5,976 nt of DNA, taken from Acidimicrobiaceae bacterium (GTDB taxonomy: Bacteria; Actinomycetota; Acidimicrobiia; Acidimicrobiales; RAAP-2). The notes under the pieces are model-generated. The model was not told where the DNA came from, searched no databases, and saw only the letters and a list, made by a program, of their open reading frames with translations. A program made the translations under genes and the position numbers. Shown piece by piece: positions 1-5,521 of the stretch (positions within the stretch are counted from its first letter, which is position 1; each line of letters opens with the position of its first letter). The stretch lies in the NCBI GenBank assembly GCA_003152555.1, contig PMAL01000059.1:5634-11609 (forward strand), in the 5' to 3' direction.

Positions 1-638
1 GTCGGGTGGGAACTTTCGGGCAGCGTGATGGCAGCCGCGACAAACGCCAGGCCACCAAAAGCCAGGTTGAACCAGAAGATGGCGTGCCAGGACCAAAATC
101 CTGTGAGCGCGCCACCGAGAACCGGACCCATGGCGAGGGCCAGACCCGACACGGCAGCCCACACACCCAGCGCCCGCGCGCGACGGCGGGGGTCTGGATA
201 GATGTGTCGGATCATGGACAACGTGCCCGGCTCCGATGCGGCCGCGCCCACGCCCATGATGACGCGTCCGACCACCAACATCGTTGCCGAGTTGGCCAGG
301 GCGCACACGATCGAGCCCGCACAGAAAATGCCAACGCCGACCAGCATCACCTTCTTGCGACCGAAATTGTCACTGAGCGACCCGCTGATGAGCATCAGAC
401 TGGCGAACGTCAAGGCGTAGGCGCCGACGACCCACTGCAAGTCCGAGACGCCCTCGTGCAGTGCGGACTGGACATTGGCCAACACCGCGCTGATCACGGT
501 GTTGTCAAGAAACGTCAGAAAGAGGATTGACAACAACGCGGTGAAGCCAAAGTGAGCCGACAAGATACGCAGCCTTGTCCCATTCTGCGCTGTGCTGGGA
601 TCACCCGCGTCAGTGACCGAACCGCTCTCGTTGCTCAT
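1..638 (-). CDS. DHA2-family MFS drug:proton antiporter, N-terminal part (3' end beyond the left edge)
   Basis: This is a multidrug-type exporter of the major facilitator superfamily, placed in the inner membrane and expected to exchange a small molecule for protons. The visible 212 codons stay open to the left edge, so the C-terminal half is missing. After a polar 25-residue N-terminus come about six helices (roughly 31-50, 68-88, 97-115, 119-137, 156-178, 186-205). Motifs visible: D1-like FLDNTVIS at 43-50, motif A GSLSDNFGRKK at 86-96, and motif C SGLALAMGPVLGG at 164-176 followed by FWSWHAIFWFN at 181-191. Motif C marks antiporters, and the sequence just after it is typical of the 14-helix DHA2 group (EmrB, QacA, LfrA). 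The ATG at 638 follows a purine-rich ribosome site. An in-frame GTG at 650 is possible but lacks one, and a TAG stands two codons upstream of that GTG. It lies 98 bp downstream of the neocarzinostatin-like gene. The substrate cannot be told from sequence. Confidence 0.93.
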   Translation of the reverse strand, partial: MSNESGSVTDAGDPSTAQNGTRLRILSAHFGFTALLSILFLTFLDNTVISAVLANVQSALHEGVSDLQWVVGAYALTFASLMLISGSLSDNFGRKKVMLVGVGIFCAGSIVCALANSATMLVVGRVIMGVGAAASEPGTLSMIRHIYPDPRRRARALGVWAAVSGLALAMGPVLGGALTGFWSWHAIFWFNLAFGGLAFVAAAITLPESSHP

Positions 639-639
639 G

Positions 640-648
640 CTCCCCTTC
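640..648 (-). promoter_or_regulatory. Ribosome binding site of the DHA2 exporter gene
   Basis: Read on the minus strand this is GAAGGGGAG, ending one base before the ATG at 638. The G-run core is about three bases from the start, which is closer than usual. It favours the ATG at 638 over the in-frame GTG at 650, because that GTG sits at the edge of the same purine run and has no site of its own. Confidence 0.5.
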
Positions 649-699
649 ACAAACTACGGCCGAGGTCACCTGACGACCTTCAACTTCACCCTGTACTGC

Positions 700-734
700 C
701 CACGTTGCGTGGCGATCGACCGTTCAGTCGAGCG
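700..734 (-). terminator. Tandem hairpins after the neocarzinostatin-like gene (candidate terminator)
   Basis: Two adjacent inverted repeats begin three bases past the TAA of the upstream gene. One is TCGAC with a 6-base loop and GTCGA (716-731), extended by two more pairs after a mismatch to 713-734. The other is CCACG with a 3-base loop and CGTGG (700-712). There is no U tract, which is common in actinobacterial terminators but also weakens the call. If it is only partly effective, the exporter gene could still be read through from the upstream gene. Confidence 0.35.
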
Positions 735-736
735 AC

Positions 737-1189
737 TTACTTCTTGAGCGCGAACGTAATTGGAGCCGACGCCGTATCGCCCCCGGTGATGTTGCCCGCA
801 CTCAATTCGCACTTATTCAAGTTCGATTTCGTCGTGCCGCACTTGGACGGACCGACGGTGCCCGTGACCACCTTAAATTTGGTCGCCGGAATTTTTCCGC
901 TCTTGGAGATCGTGGCGGTGGGAGGTAACGAAGTGGTCGATGCGTTGCACCCCGACTGACCCTTGGCCGTGCGCTGACACTCAACCAGGAATACGGTGTC
1001 ACCGGGCTTGAAGCCGGTGCCCGATATCGTCACCGTCTCACCATTCTTTAGATTGAGCGCGGGCTTGATAATCAAGACGGGCTTGGTCTTCGCATTCGCC
1101 GTGGCGACACCGATGAGGCCACCGGCCAAAATGCTCGCCGCCATGACAACCGCGCCAATGGCAATCCGAAAATTGCGAATTCCTGTCAT
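737..1189 (-). CDS. Secreted neocarzinostatin-family beta-sandwich protein
   Basis: A 150-residue exported protein of the neocarzinostatin/macromomycin fold, the family of small immunoglobulin-like apoproteins that bind enediyne chromophores. A signal peptide is clear: a basic N-terminus (R5, R8), a hydrophobic core at about 9-29, and an A-x-A site (TANA) with cleavage expected after A33. The mature part is 117 residues, close to the 113 of neocarzinostatin. Family features: the strand NGETVTISGTGFKPGD (49-64), ECQ with C71, GCN with C81 and, near the end, C117 and C127 followed by ELSAGN. C71-C81 has exactly the 10-residue spacing of the first neocarzinostatin disulfide. The second pair is also 10 apart instead of 5. 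The mature chain has 16 Lys/Arg against 5 Asp/Glu, unlike the acidic enediyne carriers. Start choice is firm: an ideal ribosome site lies 6 bases upstream. It sits 226 bp after the siroheme gene, so probably has its own promoter, though I found no convincing one. Ligand unknown; a structural or adhesive role is equally possible. Confidence 0.85.
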   Translation of the reverse strand: MTGIRNFRIAIGAVVMAASILAGGLIGVATANAKTKPVLIIKPALNLKNGETVTISGTGFKPGDTVFLVECQRTAKGQSGCNASTTSLPPTATISKSGKIPATKFKVVTGTVGPSKCGTTKSNLNKCELSAGNITGGDTASAPITFALKK

Positions 1190-1195
1190 GATGTT

Positions 1196-1202
1196 CCTCC
1201 TT
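1196..1202 (-). promoter_or_regulatory. Strong ribosome binding site of the neocarzinostatin-like gene
   Basis: Minus-strand AAGGAGG, a full anti-16S match, with a 6-base gap to the ATG at 1189. It is the best ribosome site in the window. It fixes the start and suggests that this secreted protein is made in quantity. Confidence 0.85.
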
Positions 1203-1415
1203 GTGCGATCAATATCGGTGACGCCACACTCGCGCTTTCCTACCTGATGGCAAGGAACATTCGAAATCGGCTACCACGTACTTTTTACCACCTTTAGTGC
1301 GACTTTTGACCGACATCCGCTCACTGACTCGCCTTGCGCACGATGTCTGAGACGCAATGACCAACGAATTAACCAATGAGTTACTGCGTTGTCCCAAGAG
1401 AAACGAACGATCGAT

Positions 1416-1991
1416 TCACTTCACGACTGGCATCGCGACTGCGTCGCCACCGTTGATCAACTCCTCAACTCGCACCATCCACGCGAGATTCTCGGTGCTC
1501 TGGCCCGACGAATGCAGTGCGTGACGCTCGGCACGCAACCGTTGGGCGACGACAGCCAGATTCTTGGGCAGGACGGTCGCCACCACGTCGCGCACCCACT
1601 GGGCCAGCGCCGGTGATGCGCCCTCGGTCGATACCGACACCACCACGTCACCGTCTCGATGGACCGCGGTAAAGAAGAAATTCGAGCGTACGGCGTCGTC
1701 AACGACATTGAGCAGGATATTGCGTTCACCGGCCTCGGTGACAATACGGTCGTCAACTTCTTTGTTGCCGGTCGCCGACACCGCCAGGAATGCGCCGTCC
1801 AGGTCGCCATATTCGTACGGACGAAGGACCAATGACTCAATCTCGCTCGACACTGGCACCAGTACCTCTCCAGTAATGACCGTTATTCGCGCTCCGGCGG
1901 CGAGCAGCTGGGCGACTTTCTGTGCGCTCACCCGCCCGGCGCCAATGACGACCACCCGACGATTTCGCAGGTCAACAACGAGCGGGAACAT
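1416..1991 (-). CDS. sirC: Precorrin-2 dehydrogenase / sirohydrochlorin ferrochelatase-like siroheme synthase
   Basis: This enzyme oxidises precorrin-2 to sirohydrochlorin with NAD+. Bifunctional relatives (Met8p, the CysG N-terminal module) also insert iron to give siroheme. It has 191 residues, near SirC and Met8p length, and lacks the methyltransferase domain that full CysG carries. Visible elements: a Rossmann dinucleotide loop VVVIGAGRVSAQK (13-25, G17 and G19), the catalytic-region NVVDD (95-99), whose Asp matches the Asp needed in CysG and Met8p, and the substrate-side STEGASPALA (121-130), where S126 aligns with the Ser phosphorylated in Salmonella CysG. The C-terminal helical part (about 130-180) is present. 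The start ATG overlaps the cobA stop as TAATG and has no ribosome site of its own, so translation is probably coupled to cobA. Whether it also chelates iron is not decided by the sequence. No separate SirB/CbiX-type chelatase is in the window, which mildly favours the bifunctional form. Confidence 0.93.
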   Translation of the reverse strand: MFPLVVDLRNRRVVVIGAGRVSAQKVAQLLAAGARITVITGEVLVPVSSEIESLVLRPYEYGDLDGAFLAVSATGNKEVDDRIVTEAGERNILLNVVDDAVRSNFFFTAVHRDGDVVVSVSTEGASPALAQWVRDVVATVLPKNLAVVAQRLRAERHALHSSGQSTENLAWMVRVEELINGGDAVAMPVVK

Positions 1992-2731
1992 TAGGACGCC
2001 AGCATCGACACAGAATTCGTAATCGAGTTGATATCCGAGAACTCCAACTCGGCCACCGGGCCGATTACGAGCACGGCCGGCGCGACCACGTCGAGATGCT
2101 CCAGTTCGTCGAGCCGAGCGCGTTGAATCCGCTGACCTTCCATGTGCGCGCGTTCAATGACCGCCGCCGGCGTGCTCGGTTCGAGGCCACCTTCAATGAG
2201 CTCACTCACTATTGACGCCCGGTGCTGCACGCCCATGAGCACAACCAGCGTCACGTCGGGATTAGCGAGGCGCCGAAAGTCCACCGCGGCACCGTGGCGA
2301 GCGTGGCCCGTCACCACCGTGACGCCGTGGGAGAGTCCGCGGTGGGTGACCGGAATGCCCGCAACTGCCGGAGCCGCGAAGGCGGAAGAAACCCCTGGCA
2401 CCACCTCACAGGACACGCCAGCTGCAGCCAGGGCCTCGTACTCTTCGCCGCCACGACCAAAAACGAAGGGGTCTCCACCCTTGAGACGCACGACGCATTC
2501 GTGCGTTTGACCGAGTGATACGAGCAACGCGTTGATGAGGTCCTGGGAGTTCGAATGTCCGGGCCGCTTACCCACGTCAATAAGTTCGGCGTCGCTGCGC
2601 GCCATGGCTAGCACTGCCGGATCGATCAAACGGTCGAACACCACCACGTCAGCACTGCCCAGCAGACGCCACGCCCGAATCGTCAAGAGATCAGCCGCCC
2701 CCGGTCCGGCGCCAACCAGGTAGACGCTCAC
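1991..2731 (-). CDS. cobA: Uroporphyrinogen-III C-methyltransferase (SUMT)
   Basis: This cytosolic enzyme transfers two methyl groups from S-adenosylmethionine to C2 and C7 of uroporphyrinogen III, giving precorrin-2, the branch-point step to siroheme and cobalamin. Its 246 residues match the stand-alone SUMT length. All family signatures are visible: VYLVGAGPGAADLLTIRAWRLL-type N-terminal signature (residues 3-24) with the SAM-binding VGAGPG at 6-11, FDRLI at 32-36, RLKGGDPFVFGRGGEE at 82-97, and PGVSSAFAAPAVAGIPVTHRG-type second signature at 112-132, then VVTGH at 139-143. The start is GTG at 2731, overlapping the TGA of cysI by four bases (GTGA), and no ribosome site precedes it, so coupled translation is likely. 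The 3' end overlaps the siroheme synthase start by one base. Placement between cysI and that gene points to a role in siroheme for sulfite reduction rather than in cobalamin synthesis. There is no fused HemD domain. Confidence 0.97.
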   Translation of the reverse strand: MSVYLVGAGPGAADLLTIRAWRLLGSADVVVFDRLIDPAVLAMARSDAELIDVGKRPGHSNSQDLINALLVSLGQTHECVVRLKGGDPFVFGRGGEEYEALAAAGVSCEVVPGVSSAFAAPAVAGIPVTHRGLSHGVTVVTGHARHGAAVDFRRLANPDVTLVVLMGVQHRASIVSELIEGGLEPSTPAAVIERAHMEGQRIQRARLDELEHLDVVAPAVLVIGPVAELEFSDINSITNSVSMLAS

Positions 2732-4395
2732 GCGACGTGGACCCGGTTAAAGAAGTCACCGAACGACTCATCCAACAAACCTTCGACCTTCCAACGGTCG
2801 AGCAGCGGACGCAGCACCGCGGGAATCTCTTCCAGTTTTAGTTTCTCTTGATACAACGTGGCCAGGCGGTCACCGCGCAGTCCGCCGCCGAGATAGAGGT
2901 CGTAGGAGGTCTTGGTCCGTCCAACAATTCCGACCTCGGCCACGGCCGGACGGGCGCAACCGTTGGGACAACCCGTCATTCGCAGTTGCAATCGGCGCTT
3001 GCCCTGGCCCGAGTTGTTCATCTCGCCCTGCACCTGTTCAACGATGTTGGGCAGTCGACGCTCGGCTTCGGCCAGGGCCTGTCCGCACGTTGGCAGCGCC
3101 GGGCAGGCCAGTGCCGAACGCTCCACCAATCCGAGTTCTTCGATGGCGCGCACATGATGCGTGACGAGCAGATTCTGTATGGCGTCTCGGTCTACACCCG
3201 AAATGCCCGAGATCAATATGTCCTGCTGGGCGGTGATAAGTAACGTCACGTCGAACTGTTGGGCGATGAGGCGCAACGCGCTGCGAAGTCGTTGGCCGTC
3301 AGCGACGTCGCGCACGCGGCCCGCGCCCACGCGAATGCCAACTTGGAAAGAGCCGTCGTCGAGGGTGCGCCATCCCAGATGATCGTCCGCGTCATCGAGG
3401 TCTATGGCAACGGCCTCGCGCAGCGCTGCGCCGTAGCGCTGCGCAACTTCACGTCGAAACGAAGCGAATCCTCCGTCGGCCACGACGTACTTCATCCGGG
3501 CCCGCTTGCGTCGGCTGCGGTCGCCCAGGTCGCGGTACGTCGCCAGCACGGCCGCAATGAGTCCTTCAACTTCGTCGTACGTGACAAAGGTCAGCGGATC
3601 GGCGAGTCGAGCGAAGGTATCGGCGTCGGCGTAGGAGCGCCCCAGGCCGCCGCCCACTACGACCGTGAAGCCCTCACCGAGCTCTTCGTGTCGCGCGGGA
3701 ATAAGTCCAAGATCTTGCGCGTACACGTCGACGCAATTTTCGCCGGGGTGGGCAATGGCGATCTTGAACTTCCTGGGCAGGTAGGTCTGTCCGTAAAACT
3801 CGTGCTCGGGCTCTTCTTCTCGCTTGGCGGCCAGTTCGCCGTTCACGAAAATCTCCCAGTGCGCCATTGTCTTGGGCTTGAATGTCTTGGAGATCTGACT
3901 GGCCATCGCGCGCAGACGCTCGTCGTGGCTATTCATGATCAAGTCCGGGCAGATAACGGTATTGCGCACCACGTCGCCGCACGCGCCGAAAGACGTCATC
4001 AAATATTCATCGAGTGAGAAAGCCAAGGGGCGCAGCCCTCGCTTGAGCACCCCGTGGAACTGCACCGCTTGGCGCGTCGTCAGTCGAATGGTGCCGTCGG
4101 CAATGTCGCTTCCTACTTCATCGAGGGCCAACCATTGGGCAGACGACAACCGGCCACCGGGAATCGCGACACGAATCATGAAGATGTAGTCGAGTGTTTC
4201 GCCAGCTAGCGACCTTTCGCGGCGCACGTCACGATTGTCCTGCGCGTAGATGCCGTGGAACTTGAGCAAGTGCTCGGACTCGCCCGAGACTTTGGGCGGG
4301 CCATCGGTGAGCTCGCGTGAGAGATCACCACGCAGGAAATTGCTGGCACCCTTGATCCCCTCCTCAGCGGTGGGTTCTGCTCTGGTCAGTGTCAT
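2728..4395 (-). CDS. cysI: Assimilatory sulfite reductase hemoprotein (CysI type)
   Basis: This enzyme performs the six-electron reduction of sulfite to sulfide at a siroheme bridged to a [4Fe-4S] cluster, in the cytosol, for cysteine synthesis. It has 555 residues against about 570 in E. coli CysI. Cluster and siroheme ligands are complete: C431 and C437 (CPALPTC) and C476 and C480 (GCPNGC). Anion-binding residues known from E. coli CysI have counterparts at R75 (FMIR), R144 (ACGDVVRN), K209 and K211 (LPRKFK). The sequence follows CysI closely, for example LLKFHGIYAQDNRD (43-56), LTTRQAVQFHGVLK (105-118) and the C-terminal FGDFFNR. It does not look like the mycobacterial NirA/SirA type. The two-fold repeated ferredoxin-like architecture appears intact, with no frameshift. 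The ATG at 4395 follows GGAGG by 9 bases. It is first in an operon with the two siroheme genes. No CysJ flavoprotein is adjacent, so the electron donor (separate CysJ or a ferredoxin) is open. Confidence 0.96.
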   Translation of the reverse strand: MTLTRAEPTAEEGIKGASNFLRGDLSRELTDGPPKVSGESEHLLKFHGIYAQDNRDVRRERSLAGETLDYIFMIRVAIPGGRLSSAQWLALDEVGSDIADGTIRLTTRQAVQFHGVLKRGLRPLAFSLDEYLMTSFGACGDVVRNTVICPDLIMNSHDERLRAMASQISKTFKPKTMAHWEIFVNGELAAKREEEPEHEFYGQTYLPRKFKIAIAHPGENCVDVYAQDLGLIPARHEELGEGFTVVVGGGLGRSYADADTFARLADPLTFVTYDEVEGLIAAVLATYRDLGDRSRRKRARMKYVVADGGFASFRREVAQRYGAALREAVAIDLDDADDHLGWRTLDDGSFQVGIRVGAGRVRDVADGQRLRSALRLIAQQFDVTLLITAQQDILISGISGVDRDAIQNLLVTHHVRAIEELGLVERSALACPALPTCGQALAEAERRLPNIVEQVQGEMNNSGQGKRRLQLRMTGCPNGCARPAVAEVGIVGRTKTSYDLYLGGGLRGDRLATLYQEKLKLEEIPAVLRPLLDRWKVEGLLDESFGDFFNRVHVA

Positions 4396-4404
4396 TTGCG
4401 ATGG

Positions 4405-4409
4405 CCTCC
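4405..4409 (-). promoter_or_regulatory. Ribosome binding site of cysI
   Basis: Minus-strand GGAGG, 9 bases before the ATG at 4395. It is the only clear ribosome site in the three-gene operon. The downstream genes start inside overlaps, so it may set the translation of all three. Confidence 0.75.
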
Positions 4410-4437
4410 GATCGAGTTAGGGTTCGAATTGCCTTAA

Positions 4438-4468
4438 ATCCTATCTGAATAGTCATGATTCGGACCAA
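4438..4468 (-). promoter_or_regulatory. Candidate promoter of the cysI operon
   Basis: On the minus strand a -35-like TTGGTC (4463-4468) and a -10-like TAGGAT (4438-4443) are separated by 19 bases, which is longer than the ideal 17. Both hexamers are imperfect. The position is sensible: transcription would start near 4431 and give a leader of about 35 bases with the ribosome site in it. The surrounding bases are richer in A and T than the flanking genes. Confidence 0.3.
4444..4464. promoter_or_regulatory. 21-bp inverted repeat in the cysI leader (candidate operator)
   Basis: On the plus strand the arms are TCTGAAT (4444-4450) and ATTCGGA (4458-4464), separated by AGTCATG. They match as an inverted repeat at 6 of 7 positions. 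The repeat fills the spacer of the candidate promoter, where a bound dimeric repressor would block RNA polymerase. I do not recognise the motif as the site of a named regulator. Confidence 0.4.
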
Positions 4469-4518
4469 AAATCAGGAAAACATGAAAATGACCTCTTACG
4501 AGGGGTTATGACTACTCG

Positions 4519-4532
4519 CTCGCTGCAGCGAG
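4519..4532. repeat. 14-bp perfect palindrome CTCGCTGCAGCGAG
   Basis: This is a perfect dyad centred between 4525 and 4526, in the gap between the DUF347 gene and cysI. As RNA it could form five G/C-rich pairs closed by a TGCA loop. It could be the stem of a terminator for the upstream gene (no U tract follows) or a protein-binding site. Confidence 0.35.
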
Positions 4533-4547
4533 GACTGCCCCTTATCG

Positions 4548-4572
4548 AATGATGAGTTTTTCGATCATCATT
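4548..4572 (-). terminator. AT-rich inverted repeat downstream of the DUF347 gene (weak terminator candidate)
   Basis: AATGATGA (4548-4555) and TCATCATT (4565-4572) pair perfectly over 8 bp around a 9-base loop, 27 bases beyond the TGA at 4600. The stem is A/T-rich and no U tract follows on the minus strand, so a strong terminator is unlikely. Together with the palindrome 15 bases further on it may separate the DUF347 gene from the cysI operon. Confidence 0.3.
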
Positions 4573-4599
4573 ACCGAGCGAAGCACCCGGACGCCCCGC

Positions 4600-5373
4600 T
4601 CAAGATATTGGTTGTTGGATATCGTTTCGGGCGGCCGTGGTGTAGCCCACCAAGATAATGATGATGGCCGTCAGCACCACTGCCGTCGGCCCGTCGCCGT
4701 AGTTCGCGCCGCTCAAGGCGTGAGGCTTGCTGAAGTAATCCGCGAACGAGGCGCCCAGTGGGCGCGTGAGCACGTACGCCATCCAGAAGGCAGCGATGTC
4801 GTTAAGACGGGCGAACTTCCAGAAGAACCCGGGCAACGTGATGAGGACGGCGAAGGCCACCCCGGACGCCAGGTAGCCCAGGTGCAGCGCTGTGGCCGTG
4901 TAGTCACCGAGCGCGGTGCCGAGGGCGAACGTCGCAAACACCGTCGCCCAGTAGTCAATCTCTCGGCGTTGCGTGACGATGCTGTGGATCGACAATGTTC
5001 CTTCGCTGCGCTGCCAGTACCAAAAAACTATCCCCAGCACCAGCGCCCAAAAAACGGTGGTCACTGAGTACGGCAGGCCAATCGTGAGGTGCATGGTGTC
5101 GGCCACGCCAGTTCCGGCAATGGCGATGGAATAGGCCAGAAACCAGTAATACGGTGCGATGTATCGCCGGACTCGGAATTGCAAAGTGAGCGCAATCAGG
5201 AATATGACAATCTCGATGGCTCCGCCCACGACCTTGTTATGCAGTGACAGGTAGTCCGACGTGGCCTCTCCCCCGGCGGTCGTCAGTATCTTGATGGCCC
5301 AAAACAACGCAGTAATCTCGGGCACCTTGGCTGCGAGGGGCTCTTCGAAGAATCGGGCCGCATGCTTCGCCAT
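4600..5373 (-). CDS. DUF347-repeat integral membrane protein (COG4705 type)
   Basis: A 257-residue membrane protein with about eight hydrophobic segments. Four internal repeats of the DUF347 kind are visible: KVPEITALFWAIKILTTAGG (16-35) leading to EATSD, YYWFLAYSIAIAGTGVAD (75-92), YWATVFATFALGTALGD (141-157) and FWMAYVLTRPLGASFAD (196-212). Each begins with aromatic residues and ends in a small-residue stretch closed by an Asp (D40, D92, D157, D212). The segment RSEGTLSIHSI (122-132), with its conserved acidic and His residues, precedes the third repeat. The function of the family is unknown. An old database label linking it to amylopullulanase regulation has little support. Repeated intramembrane acids would suit a transporter, but this is inference. 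The start is firm: ATG 5373 is the only start codon in frame after an upstream TGA six codons away, although its ribosome site (GATGAG) is poor. The gene ends 204 bp before cysI and is probably a separate unit. Confidence 0.85.
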   Translation of the reverse strand: MAKHAARFFEEPLAAKVPEITALFWAIKILTTAGGEATSDYLSLHNKVVGGAIEIVIFLIALTLQFRVRRYIAPYYWFLAYSIAIAGTGVADTMHLTIGLPYSVTTVFWALVLGIVFWYWQRSEGTLSIHSIVTQRREIDYWATVFATFALGTALGDYTATALHLGYLASGVAFAVLITLPGFFWKFARLNDIAAFWMAYVLTRPLGASFADYFSKPHALSGANYGDGPTAVVLTAIIIILVGYTTAARNDIQQPIS

Positions 5374-5419
5374 CTCATCGACACTAAGTCAACGACGCCG
5401 CCGGGCCGCCACACCGAGG

Positions 5420-5462
5420 ATAAGGATTTACTTAACTTTTTTCAGAAGTGATGCATAATCAT
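5420..5462 (-). promoter_or_regulatory. AT-rich stretch upstream of the DUF347 gene (likely promoter region)
   Basis: This is a distinctly A/T-rich run within GC-rich surroundings, including a T6 tract on the plus strand and a minus-strand TATGCA that could act as a -10. A TTGCCA lies 19 bases further upstream. The hexamers are poor matches, so only the region, not an exact promoter, is proposed. It leaves a leader of roughly 50 to 80 bases before the ATG at 5373. Confidence 0.25.
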
Positions 5463-5521
5463 GTTGACGGCTCTGTTGGCAATGGAGCGACGTACCGGTG
5501 AACCATAGTCAACTCGTTACA

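Noticed and set aside
6..530. Plus-strand open frame of 174 codons opposite the exporter
   Set aside because: The translation is rich in R, H, D and G without fold-like patterning. The minus-strand frame shows clear MFS motifs over the same bases.
1..1189. Part of a complete enediyne biosynthetic cluster
   Set aside because: No polyketide synthase, cyclase, sugar or activation gene is present, and the neighbours on the right are housekeeping sulfur genes.
1334..1357. TTGCG/CGCAA inverted repeat as terminator of the siroheme operon
   Set aside because: Only 5 bp of stem around a 14-base loop, and no U tract. Chance occurrence is likely.
1355..1379. Direct repeat CAATGA with nearby CCAA pairs (1355-1364 and 1371-1379)
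   Set aside because: The repeats are short, the combined arms are neither a good direct nor inverted repeat, and no promoter elements lie in register.
1209..1397. Minus-strand 62-codon open frame between the siroheme gene and the neocarzinostatin-like gene
   Set aside because: It begins with TTG, has no ribosome site and no recognisable pattern. It is most likely leader or spacer sequence.
3259..4017. Long plus-strand open frame (252 codons) opposite cysI
   Set aside because: It is fully antisense to a protein with all CysI ligands intact. Its translation is low in hydrophobic pattern and family motifs, as expected from GC-rich codon bias on the opposite strand.
4396..4599. Riboswitch (for example a SAM type) in the cysI leader
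   Set aside because: I looked for the paired helices of SAM-type aptamers and found only short unrelated stems. The likely leader after the candidate promoter is too short to hold one.
4549..5067. Plus-strand open frame of 172 codons opposite the DUF347 gene
   Set aside because: It is antisense to a convincing four-repeat membrane protein, has no ribosome site, and its product is a low-complexity R/G/E/H-rich chain.
5463..5513. GTTGAC/GTCAAC inverted repeat downstream of the right-edge gene
   Set aside because: Six-base arms 39 bases apart with little internal pairing do not make a credible terminator or operator.
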